In this document: one piece after another, positions 1 through 6,406 of the stretch | Layout: every line of letters begins with the position of its first letter | Numbering within the stretch: position 1 is the stretch's first letter | The notes under the pieces: generated by a model | Seen by the model: only the letters and a program-made list of their open reading frames with translations | Told to the model about the DNA's origin: nothing | Database searches by the model: none | Origin: Planctomycetaceae bacterium | GTDB taxonomy: Bacteria > Planctomycetota > Planctomycetia > Pirellulales > Thermoguttaceae | Assembly (NCBI GenBank): GCA_031267635.1 | Contig: JAIRYX010000176.1 | Location: forward strand, 1 to 7,126 | Length of the DNA stretch: 7,126 nucleotides | Direction of reading: 5' to 3' | Translations under genes and position numbers: made by a program

Positions 1-3000
1 CGTCGGTCAGCGTGATGTTTCCTGTGTTGGTCAGATAAATCGCGCCGCCCCACTTTGCGGAGTTGTTTTCAAAATTAGTTCCAGTAAAGCTTGCCGTGCC
101 ACTGTAACAGTAAAACGCGCCGCCGTAGTAGTCGATTTTGTTATCTGTAAAAGTGGCGTTGACAAATGCAGACGTTCCCGCTTTTTGAAAATACGCACCA
201 CCCATTCTGGCGTAATTATTCTCGAACGTTACGTCGGTAAGCGTTACGTTGCCGTTGATTTGATAAATCGCGCCGCCGTAGCCGCCGTTTTTGGTGATGT
301 GACCGTCAGTAAATGTCAAACCGATAATCGTAACGTCTTCGCCGCTTGCGTCAATCGTCAAAATACGTGTGTTGTCCGCTGCGGTCAATGTCACGCCTGT
401 TCCGTCAATCGTCAGCGCGGATTTAATTGTCAGTTGATCTTGCAGTTGGATACCTGTTATGGCGTCGGCAAATGTAACCTCGATCAAATCATCTGAATAT
501 CTTGACATAACCAATTCAATCGCTTCACGCAACGTAATACCATTATCAAACGGATTTGCGTCAGGCGTATCGTCGCCATTATTTGTAACGACAATCGCTT
601 GCAATGCGTTGGTGGTAACGGTGAGTGTTTCTGACGTTGCGTCAAATGTTGAATCTTCATTCAACGCAACTAAAGAAAATTCATACGAAGTGTTGGGCGT
701 TAATTTGTCCAGAGTAAAAGTGGTTGCGTCCGGCGGCAGACCGTTTTCATTAGGAATTGCCGTCCAAGTTTCTGCTCCAGACTTTCTGTAAGACAAAGAA
801 TAACGTGTCAATCGGTCCTGTTCCGTCCAAGTCAACGTGATGGAAGTGTCAGCAACAACAGAACTCAATTCCGGAGTTTGCGGTTTTGTCCATGCGGGGA
901 TACGATTGGTTGTTACCGTTCCGTCGTAACCGTTGATTTTCAAGTAAAAATCATAAGATTGAGACGAATCCAAACCACTTACGGTTGCCGCGTTTGCCAC
1001 AATTGTTGACGGGTATAACGTCCAATCTGTTTCGGACGACTTTTTGTAATAAATGTTATAATCAACCAAGCCAACTTCCGTCGGTTGCGCATTCCATGTC
1101 AAAGTGATTGAGTCAGCCGCGTTGCCATCTTTTGCAACGGCAAAATTGACATTTTCTGTCGTCGGAGGGACAATCGCATAGTCGCTTTCATACGCGCCGA
1201 CGTCCACTATGCCGTCATTATAAATACGATCTTCACCGCCGAGTGCAGGAAGCTGATTACCTTTGTCGTCACAAACAACACGGTTGTTATCGCCTTTGTC
1301 AATCGCTTGCGAATGTTGCGCAAGATGATAATAATCAACAGATCCATCTGTCCCGCCGACAAAAAGCGGTCGAGAAGGATCGTAAATATAATTTGTCCCG
1401 GAACCTGTACCCCAATTGGTCGATGTTGTTAGGTTATTGAAGCCAATAATAGGACCGCTAATATTGCTATCTGTATCTGCCGTATTATTAATAATAATCG
1501 AATTTTGAATAGTGGCATTGCCGTCTGTTGTGATAAAAAGACCGCCACCTTTTCCTTTTCCACTGGCAGTATTATCAGCAATTGTTACATTGGTCAAAAC
1601 AGAACCGGCAGCAATATTATTCAAAAAAACTGCGCCACCGTCGGCAAACGCCGTGTTGTGATCAAAGAGCGAGTTGCTGATGTTCACCCGTGATCCTACA
1701 TTATACACTGCACCACCGGAACCATTTCTTAACTCACCGTTCCAGAAATGCCCATTTGCAGTATTACCGGTAAAAGTAGAATTTTCAATAATCAAAATCG
1801 AATCACTATCATTGAAATTAAAAATAGCCCCGCCAAAATCTCCGGCGTTATTTTCGATAAATTCCACATCGATAAATTTACCTGTAATTCCAGCGCTCAT
1901 ACGTTCAAAAGCAACCGCGCCACCTTCGCTGATAGCTGTATTTCCAGTGAAAGTAATAATAATCACTTCAAGATTACTATTATTCGAATAAATGGCGCCG
2001 CCGGAGCCGACAAAGACGCCTTCAGTAATTTCTTGGCTTGCAGAATTATCGAGAAATCCCGTGCGTTCAACAACAAGGTCTGTGTTATTCAAATAAACGG
2101 CACCTCCATTTAATCCAATATTGTCGGAAAAAGTACTGGCGTTGATTTCCGCAACTCCCACATGATCAAAATAAACAGCACCGCCTCCCCACTGGGAAAC
2201 GTATTCTGTAGCAAGATCAGAGGAACAAGAGGAGATAGTCACATCGGTATAATGTGCTTCGCCGCCTAATTGATAGATTGCTCCTCCAGCATCAATTGCA
2301 GAGCTGTTTTCAATTGTCACATCCTCAAGCGTCAAATTGACATACTCAGCATAAATTGCTCCGCCGTGTACTCCGCTTCCAATTTGTTGAGTTTGTCCCT
2401 CAGCCGTTCCTCCTGTGAGCGTCAGACCGCCGGAAAGCGAAACAGTAATTTCATTTGACGGAGTACCCAAGATTTCAAATATTCTCGTCCCGCTAGCGAC
2501 AAAAGTAGCCGAACCGGAAATGTCCACGTCGGAACTGATTATCAATGCGAAGGTCGGAAGTTCAATCTCTGTTATGCTTTTATCAATCTTGATACTGTTA
2601 ATCTCTGAAAAAACATTCGCCAGATAAACCGCTTCATAAATACTCAGTTGGGAAAAATCGTTATCCCAAGGAGTATTTTTATCATTGTCCGTGACAATGA
2701 TGACTCCGCCAACAGCGTCATAAGTAATTGTTGCCTCAACTCGAGCTACAGGTCCGTTTTCCCCGCCGATCTGGTAATCAAACCAAAAACTGGTGACACC
2801 ACCGTTGTGGTACATAATGTTGTGGTCATAGATAACGGTTCCGTCATCGGCATTGACAGACAAGCTATTTCTAATACCCGTTGAAGAAGCACCAATAATT
2901 TCTACACTGGGAATTACGCCGTCGGACTTGCCTGACCAATCGTCGTTTGCTAAAATGTCAATATCAAAAATAAATCCACGATCAGCGAAATTCCCATTCA

Positions 3001-4225
3001 AGTTTAATGTTACCGAATCAGCCAAAGCTTTCAAGCCATATTCATACGCGCCACGATCAATAGATGAACCCTCAATTCGTTTATGTCCGTCTAAATCAAC
3101 GGTAAGCCCGGCGGCTGTTGCGGCAACGTTATCTCCTTTATCAATAACTAAATCACTCTCACTAGTCGGGCGGTAATTGCTGTCTAAATTTGCGTCACCG
3201 TGTTCGTTATCAACCGTTGTAGTATCATCCGGTAAATCAATGGAGGTAATGGAGGTATAAAGGTTGTTACTAAACGTTTTTTTTCCTGCACCTGTATTGT
3301 TAATATAGACATCTTTCTTACTCGATAAGAAAATCGAGTTTTGAATATTGACATTTGAAGCACTACCGGAACCTATATCTGCCAAAATTCCAGTAACGCC
3401 ATTTGTCGGTTGTTGAATACTTACATTACTATTCGTTGTGTTTTCAACAAAGGTACTGTTAATGACTGTTATACTGGCATTAAAATCGTGGACTGCAATT
3501 GCGCCACCAGTATTATTTGCGTGGTTTCCTACAAGCAACACGTTATAAAGTTTGGATATTCCTTTTGATTGGTATAACGCACCACCTTGGCCTGTGGCTT
3601 TGTTGGCATCAAATTTCACATTAGAAATCGTTAATGTATTATTATTTTCACTATCCTGAAAATAAATTCCACCGCCATCACCGGAAAAGGTACCTGTACC
3701 TTGTAATGTCAATCCGACAATCTGAACATCAGAGTCAACAATACTTAAAATACGCTGATTATTTGCTCCTTTTAGAGTGAGAGAACCATCACCGATAGTA
3801 AGAATAGTGATAGTTCCTTTTGTTGTACTAGGAATAATCAATGTTTCCGTAAGGGTAATCGTTTGGGGGGAATCAATGGAAATATTGCTTGTGTCAAAGA
3901 TGATAATATCGTCACCATTACTGGAAACAGCATCAGCCAGCTTCGAGACAATATCAGAAGCAGTCGCAGTTGCCGCGTCTAAAACGACGATATTATTGTC
4001 ATTAGCTCCAGTTCCATTATAGCTATTCCAGTCATTAAACGTCAATTCCCCATGCGCAGTTGTGATTGGGGCAAAGTCTTCTTGAGTGAAAGTTCCTCCT
4101 GTTACCGGAGTTACTGATAACATTTGCCGATCTTCCAACGGTTCCATATGAAGGGAACGTTTTGAGGAAAATGATTTGTTATTACTCTTTTGAGCGGTTT
4201 TGAAGAAGTTCGAGAAAAATGACAT
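1..4225 (-). CDS. Giant modular beta-helix surface protein with LEPR-XLL-type N-terminus (C-terminus cut by window edge)
   Basis: The frame is open for 1408 codons from ATG at 4225 to the left edge, with no stop, so the gene is partial at its 3' end. The start is supported by AGGAG nine bases upstream and by the family-typical N-terminus: short, basic, then LEDRQMLS at residues 30-37, the planctomycete LEPR-XLL motif. Domains seen, in order: beta-helix about 105-345 with repeated GGA[IL] and FxxN motifs (PMP/pectate-lyase-like); a closer with DLVIDKGDN (358-366) and GAYE (392-395) resembling choice-of-anchor Q proteins; a cadherin/Big-like domain about 398-510 with ILANDD at 424-429; a degenerate CSLREA-like LSIYEAVY at 527-534; second beta-helix about 540-960; a second closer with IDKGDN (from 975) and GAYE (1010-1013); fibronectin type III domains about 1019-1105 and 1112-1205; GITLREAI (CSLREA-like) at 1229-1236; and a third beta-helix from about 1245. 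I infer a secreted or cell-surface protein for adhesion or glycan contact. No catalytic residues are identifiable. The export route and the role of the LEPR motif are not established from this sequence. Confidence 0.9.
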   Translation of the reverse strand, partial: MSFFSNFFKTAQKSNNKSFSSKRSLHMEPLEDRQMLSVTPVTGGTFTQEDFAPITTAHGELTFNDWNSYNGTGANDNNIVVLDAATATASDIVSKLADAVSSNGDDIIIFDTSNISIDSPQTITLTETLIIPSTTKGTITILTIGDGSLTLKGANNQRILSIVDSDVQIVGLTLQGTGTFSGDGGGIYFQDSENNNTLTISNVKFDANKATGQGGALYQSKGISKLYNVLLVGNHANNTGGAIAVHDFNASITVINSTFVENTTNSNVSIQQPTNGVTGILADIGSGSASNVNIQNSIFLSSKKDVYINNTGAGKKTFSNNLYTSITSIDLPDDTTTVDNEHGDANLDSNYRPTSESDLVIDKGDNVAATAAGLTVDLDGHKRIEGSSIDRGAYEYGLKALADSVTLNLNGNFADRGFIFDIDILANDDWSGKSDGVIPSVEIIGASSTGIRNSLSVNADDGTVIYDHNIMYHNGGVTSFWFDYQIGGENGPVARVEATITYDAVGGVIIVTDNDKNTPWDNDFSQLSIYEAVYLANVFSEINSIKIDKSITEIELPTFALIISSDVDISGSATFVASGTRIFEILGTPSNEITVSLSGGLTLTGGTAEGQTQQIGSGVHGGAIYAEYVNLTLEDVTIENSSAIDAGGAIYQLGGEAHYTDVTISSCSSDLATEYVSQWGGGAVYFDHVGVAEINASTFSDNIGLNGGAVYLNNTDLVVERTGFLDNSASQEITEGVFVGSGGAIYSNNSNLEVIIITFTGNTAISEGGAVAFERMSAGITGKFIDVEFIENNAGDFGGAIFNFNDSDSILIIENSTFTGNTANGHFWNGELRNGSGGAVYNVGSRVNISNSLFDHNTAFADGGAVFLNNIAAGSVLTNVTIADNTASGKGKGGGLFITTDGNATIQNSIIINNTADTDSNISGPIIGFNNLTTSTNWGTGSGTNYIYDPSRPLFVGGTDGSVDYYHLAQHSQAIDKGDNNRVVCDDKGNQLPALGGEDRIYNDGIVDVGAYESDYAIVPPTTENVNFAVAKDGNAADSITLTWNAQPTEVGLVDYNIYYKKSSETDWTLYPSTIVANAATVSGLDSSQSYDFYLKINGYDGTVTTNRIPAWTKPQTPELSSVVADTSITLTWTEQDRLTRYSLSYRKSGAETWTAIPNENGLPPDATTFTLDKLTPNTSYEFSLVALNEDSTFDATSETLTVTTNALQAIVVTNNGDDTPDANPFDNGITLREAIELVMSRYSDDLIEVTFADAITGIQLQDQLTIKSALTIDGTGVTLTAADNTRILTIDASGEDVTIIGLTFTDGHITKNGGYGGAIYQINGNVTLTDVTFENNYARMGGAYFQKAGTSAFVNATFTDNKIDYYGGAFYCYSGTASFTGTNFENNSAKWGGAIYLTNTGNITLTD
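41..277 (-). repeat. 25-26 residue beta-helix coil repeats in the third helix of the giant protein
   Basis: Four GGA-type motifs (GGAIY, GGAFY, GGAYF, GGAIY) are encoded by cgcgccgcc-like plus-strand segments at 41-49, 116-124, 194-202 and 269-277. The spacings are 75, 78 and 75 bases, so each unit is 25 or 26 codons. Each unit reads approximately GGAxYxxxGxxxxxxxxFxxNxxxx. This regular ladder is what a parallel beta-helix with one coil per repeat gives, and it resembles the chlamydial polymorphic outer membrane protein (PMP) repeat. The array continues beyond the left edge. Confidence 0.75.
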
Positions 4226-4234
4226 GATTTTAGT

Positions 4235-4239
4235 CTCCT
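4235..4239 (-). promoter_or_regulatory. Ribosome binding site of the giant surface protein gene
   Basis: On the minus strand AGGAG lies nine bases before the ATG at 4225. It is a clear Shine-Dalgarno match and fixes the start, which also gives the expected short basic leader ahead of the LEPR-type motif. Confidence 0.7.
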
Positions 4240-4322
4240 AAAATTTTATTTTTGTTTATTGGGATTTTGGTTAAAAAGAAAGTTGTTGATGAGTGATTTT
4301 TGATAGGATTAAAAAATTTTTT

Positions 4323-4351
4323 ATTATCGGAACCATAATTTACTGCAACAA
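4323..4351 (-). promoter_or_regulatory. Candidate sigma-70-like promoter of the giant protein gene
   Basis: On the minus strand TTGTTG (4351-4346), a 17-base spacer and GATAAT (4328-4323) resemble -35 and -10 boxes. The -10 matches consensus at five of six positions; the -35 matches only its first three. Transcription would start about 90 bases before the ATG. AT-rich DNA yields such matches by chance, so this is a weak call. The gene might instead be read through from the DUF1559 gene upstream. Confidence 0.3.
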
Positions 4352-4405
4352 TATCCTTGTCGTTGTTATACTTCTCCCGCTTGAAAATTCGGTTTGCATT
4401 CCCAA

Positions 4406-4454
4406 AGGGACATTAGGGACAAGAGGGACTTTGGAGATATGATAAACGAGGGAC
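4406..4454. repeat. AGGGAC direct repeats, three of them at an exact 9-base period
   Basis: AGGGAC occurs at 4406-4411, 4415-4420 and 4424-4429, exactly nine bases apart, and again at 4449-4454 (GTCCCT on the minus strand). The repeats fill the middle of the 291-bp gap between the stop of the DUF1559 gene and the start of the giant protein gene. A short CCC-AAA-GGG dyad overlaps the first copy. No gene fits here. They could be protein binding sites in the leader or promoter region, or a decayed repeat; the sequence does not decide. Confidence 0.55.
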
Positions 4455-4516
4455 ACTGTTTTCAAAAACGAATTTTTAAGTGAGATGAGTTACATTAACA
4501 ACATTAATTTCAAACG

Positions 4517-5671
4517 TTACGGTTGAGCGACAGCTTCACCGCCGTTGACAGATCCCATTGCACCCCAAATTCCAAAAACGCTTTGACCGGATGCCCCATT
4601 TTCCTTGTAGAAGCCAGCAACATCGCCGATGGCGCGGAATGTATTTGTATTGCTAACGGTATCGCTCACAAAAGAAACGGAACCATCGGCACGAAGAGAA
4701 TTGACTCCTCCAGTGTGGTTACTGGATGCAGAATAAATTCCCGATTGGTATTCAATTTCTGTTGAAAGAGCAACGGAATTACAGTTTGGCGAGTTAGGAG
4801 GCAAAACGGTCAAAAATGATGTTAATGACGGAATACCGGAAAACCACGCTTCTCCTCGACCATAAAGCGCTGCCGCTACATCTGATTTAAACGTTTTTTT
4901 GTCAGTCGAAACTCCCAAGCAATCCTCAATATTAGGGGCTGTTTTGTCATTACCACCAACATTGTTTGCTGTGTTTCCTTTAACACGTGTTTGTTGCCTG
5001 TCTCCTGCAATCGCTTCCGCGAAAACTAATGTATTACTTGTTCCATCCGAAAACGACCCCATTGAGCGGAATTGTTTCATCAACCCAAACGCACCGCGAT
5101 TGTTGCTCACTTCCACTTCTGTTCCACCGGGAAAATCGCCTAAAGAATACATGTAATTGGTAGATTGAACAGTTATATCACTAGGCAAAAGATTACTATA
5201 GCCATCCGTTCTTGATGTTGCACTAGGGCAATTAAAACCGGAAATTTTAGCATTCAGCCATGCTCGGTTGGCGTTTATATCACAAGTTCCACCATTATCA
5301 CAAATTTGTTTGCACGAGGTGAAATTGTCGTAAACAGCCCCCTGTTCTATATATGGCAGAAGAGCTACCAGTGGACCGAATAGTCCCACCGATACTCTAT
5401 TGATTGTTAGATCACCAGTTGGCATCAACGGTGCGACATTGCAGCTTGCACTGAACCCCATTCCCGCCGGAAACCCGTTGGTGGCGTCATGGTAAGTGTG
5501 GAGCGCAATTCCCAACTGTTTTAAGTTGTTGGAACATTGCATTCTCCGTGCGGCTTCCCGTGCGGCTTGTACCGCCGGAAGCAATAACGCAATCAAAATT
5601 CCAATAATTGCAATGACCACAAGAAGCTCAACCAGTGTAAACGCAATTCGACATTTTTTCATTTTGTTCAT
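4517..5671 (-). CDS. DUF1559 prepilin-like protein with type IV pilin N-terminus and H-X9-DG motif
   Basis: This encodes a 384-residue protein of the DUF1559 family, which is greatly expanded in planctomycetes and whose function is not settled. The N-terminus is a class III (type IV pilin-like) signal: a short basic leader, then FTLVELL with Phe11 as the expected first mature residue and Glu15 as the conserved mature Glu5, followed by a hydrophobic helix to about residue 33 and AAREAARR. Next comes the usual CSNNLKQLGIALHTYHD. The C-terminal motif is His319, nine residues, then Asp329-Gly330, followed by a Gly-rich tail with GIWGAMGSVNGGEA. Total length is ordinary for the family. The ATG at 5671 is chosen because GGAGAGG lies directly upstream. 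The frame stays open further upstream, but that stretch does not resemble the family. Residue -1 before the mature Phe is Ala, where Gly is usual. It probably sits in the inner membrane and cell envelope after prepilin peptidase processing (inferred). The giant surface protein gene follows on the same strand after 291 bases. Confidence 0.93.
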   Translation of the reverse strand: MNKMKKCRIAFTLVELLVVIAIIGILIALLLPAVQAAREAARRMQCSNNLKQLGIALHTYHDATNGFPAGMGFSASCNVAPLMPTGDLTINRVSVGLFGPLVALLPYIEQGAVYDNFTSCKQICDNGGTCDINANRAWLNAKISGFNCPSATSRTDGYSNLLPSDITVQSTNYMYSLGDFPGGTEVEVSNNRGAFGLMKQFRSMGSFSDGTSNTLVFAEAIAGDRQQTRVKGNTANNVGGNDKTAPNIEDCLGVSTDKKTFKSDVAAALYGRGEAWFSGIPSLTSFLTVLPPNSPNCNSVALSTEIEYQSGIYSASSNHTGGVNSLRADGSVSFVSDTVSNTNTFRAIGDVAGFYKENGASGQSVFGIWGAMGSVNGGEAVAQP

Positions 5672-5674
5672 TTT

Positions 5675-5681
5675 CCTCTCC
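5675..5681 (-). promoter_or_regulatory. Ribosome binding site deciding the DUF1559 start
   Basis: GGAGAGG on the minus strand precedes the ATG at 5671 with three bases between (six from the GGAG core). The next in-frame ATG (5662, residue 4) would be twelve bases from it. The site argues for 5671 and against the longer open frame reaching 5899. Confidence 0.7.
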
Positions 5682-5916
5682 AAATCATGTTCTTTTGTAA
5701 TTTTATACTTTTTGCAGGATGATGTTACGCATTCTGTTTTGCAACGCTCCATCAATGGAGAAAAGTTTCTGCGAAAGAAATACACAATTCCTGTCATGTA
5801 AAAGTATTCGATTCGCTGATACAACCAAAAATTAAAGTTTCTAATAAATGTTAATTTATGGAAAATCTTGTAATTTTGTCCCCCCTTTGACGAAAACAAG
5901 GAAACCTAATAACAAA

Positions 5917-5922
5917 ATTATA
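5917..5922 (-). promoter_or_regulatory. Candidate -10 box for the DUF1559 gene
   Basis: A perfect TATAAT is read on the minus strand. At the standard 17-base spacing the -35 position (5940-5945) reads AAATGC, which is not a consensus match, and it falls inside the 11-bp dyad at 5935-5961. If it is real, the promoter would need an activator or be controlled through that dyad, and the leader would be about 240 bases long. The flanking DNA is very AT-rich, so chance is likely. Confidence 0.25.
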
Positions 5923-5934
5923 GTAAAATATATT

Positions 5935-5961
5935 ATTGTGCATTTTACGCAAATGCACAAT
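5935..5961. promoter_or_regulatory. Perfect 11-bp inverted repeat with 5-base spacer (operator candidate)
   Basis: ATTGTGCATTT at 5935-5945 and AAATGCACAAT at 5951-5961 are exact reverse complements around TACGC. No run of T follows on either strand, so it is not a good intrinsic terminator. Its place upstream of the DUF1559 gene, next to a TATAAT, suits a binding site for a dimeric regulator. An RNA stem-loop in a longer transcript is the alternative. Confidence 0.55.
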
Positions 5962-6025
5962 CCATAAAATCCTTGATTCAATATAATTATTATTTTAATT
6001 GTCCGTAAACAAAATGCAACAGCCC

Positions 6026-6071
6026 AAAAAACATTTTTTGAAAAATTTTTCTCATTTTTCAGAAATTTTTT
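6026..6071. other. Roughly helically phased A/T tracts (possible bent DNA)
   Basis: Tracts of A or T lie at 6026-6031, 6034-6039, 6041-6050, 6055-6059 and 6066-6071, with centres 8 to 12 bases apart. That is close to one DNA turn. The stretch also contains a 12-bp palindrome GAAAAATTTTTC (6040-6051) and a CAAAAAA/TTTTTTG dyad (6025-6040). Such phasing often gives intrinsic curvature in upstream regions. Confidence 0.4.
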
Positions 6072-6135
6072 AAAGTTTGCTGATTGCCTTAATAATAATC
6101 ATGCAAAACTATACAGAATTGCCGGAATAATATCC

Positions 6136-6156
6136 CTTAAAAAGACGATTTTTAAG
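6136..6156. repeat. 8-bp inverted repeat with 5-base loop
   Basis: CTTAAAAA (6136-6143) and TTTTTAAG (6149-6156) are exact reverse complements around GACGA. The stem is almost all A-T, so it would be a weak RNA hairpin. It may be an operator or chance in AT-rich DNA. Confidence 0.4.
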
Positions 6157-6291
6157 ATTGGGCAAAAGTTACACCAAACGCAATTTATTTTTTAAAACCG
6201 CGCGTTTTCACAAAAATTACAATCCCCGAAGATTTGGTTTTTGTTGAAATTTATTGAAAAAGGGATTTTGGAGCATAGTGGATGATAAATT

Positions 6292-6305
6292 ATTGTCTTG
6301 ACAAT
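6292..6305. promoter_or_regulatory. Perfect 14-bp palindrome-like site over the -35 box (operator candidate)
   Basis: ATTGTC at 6292-6297 and GACAAT at 6300-6305 are exact reverse complements separated by TT. The right part contains most of the TTGACA -35 box at 6298-6303. A dimeric repressor bound here would block RNA polymerase. Confidence 0.45.
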
Positions 6306-6326
6306 TCGTGAGAATATCTGTAAATT
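6298..6326 (+). promoter_or_regulatory. Sigma-70-like promoter for the hdrC-like gene
   Basis: TTGACA (6298-6303, exact -35 consensus), a 17-base spacer and TAAATT (6321-6326, four of six -10 positions) form the best promoter match in the window. Transcription would begin near 6333, leaving a leader of about 74 bases before the ATG at 6407. Confidence 0.55.
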
Positions 6327-6375
6327 TAGAAAGTGTCATTCACTGAAATAGTCAATAGAAACATTGTTTACAGAT
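6316..6375. repeat. 9-bp inverted repeat pair spanning the hdrC promoter and leader
   Basis: ATCTGTAAA at 6316-6324 and TTTACAGAT at 6367-6375 are exact reverse complements 42 bases apart. The left arm overlaps the proposed -10 box and the right arm lies in the leader. Two half-sites or a pair of operators for the same regulator would fit. A smaller AGTG/CACT dyad (6332-6344) lies between them. Confidence 0.45.
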
Positions 6376-6406
6376 TGAGCAGCAACCATTAAAGAAAATT
6401 GAAAAT

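Larger units (their letters stand above)
5672..6406. other. AT-rich divergent intergenic region, no credible gene
   Basis: This 735-bp stretch separates the leftward DUF1559 gene from the rightward hdrC-like gene. I see no frame with family-like protein content. It holds an 11-bp dyad near 5948, phased A/T tracts at 6026-6071, an 8-bp stem-loop at 6136-6156, a small AAAAC/GTTTT dyad at 6194-6208, and a promoter with overlapping inverted repeats between 6292 and 6375. The length and density of dyads suggest a regulatory region for both flanking genes. An unannotated small RNA cannot be excluded. Confidence 0.6.

Noticed and set aside
185..3176. Many plus-strand open frames of 60-120 codons across the first 3.2 kb
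   Set aside because: They lie antisense to the continuous 1408-codon minus-strand frame and show no recognisable domains or ribosome binding sites.
1..4225. Frameshift or hidden gene boundary within the giant protein
   Set aside because: A triplet-by-triplet read in the frame set by the ATG at 4225 showed no stop down to position 2, and domain motifs remain in the same frame throughout.
4406..4454. CRISPR array
   Set aside because: The units are only six conserved bases at nine-base spacing; no repeat-spacer structure.
4440..4500. Intrinsic terminator after the DUF1559 gene
   Set aside because: The only dyads (for example AAAAA/TTTTT around CGAA) lack G-C pairs, so no stable hairpin with a T-run can be supported.
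5496..5801. Plus-strand open frame of 101 codons
   Set aside because: It is antisense to the DUF1559 N-terminal region, with no family-like features; an antisense shadow.
5672..5899. Upstream extension of the DUF1559 frame by 76 codons to a TTG-type start at 5899
   Set aside because: The extra residues do not resemble the family, a pilin-type signal must be near the N-terminus, and GGAGAGG sits right before the ATG at 5671.
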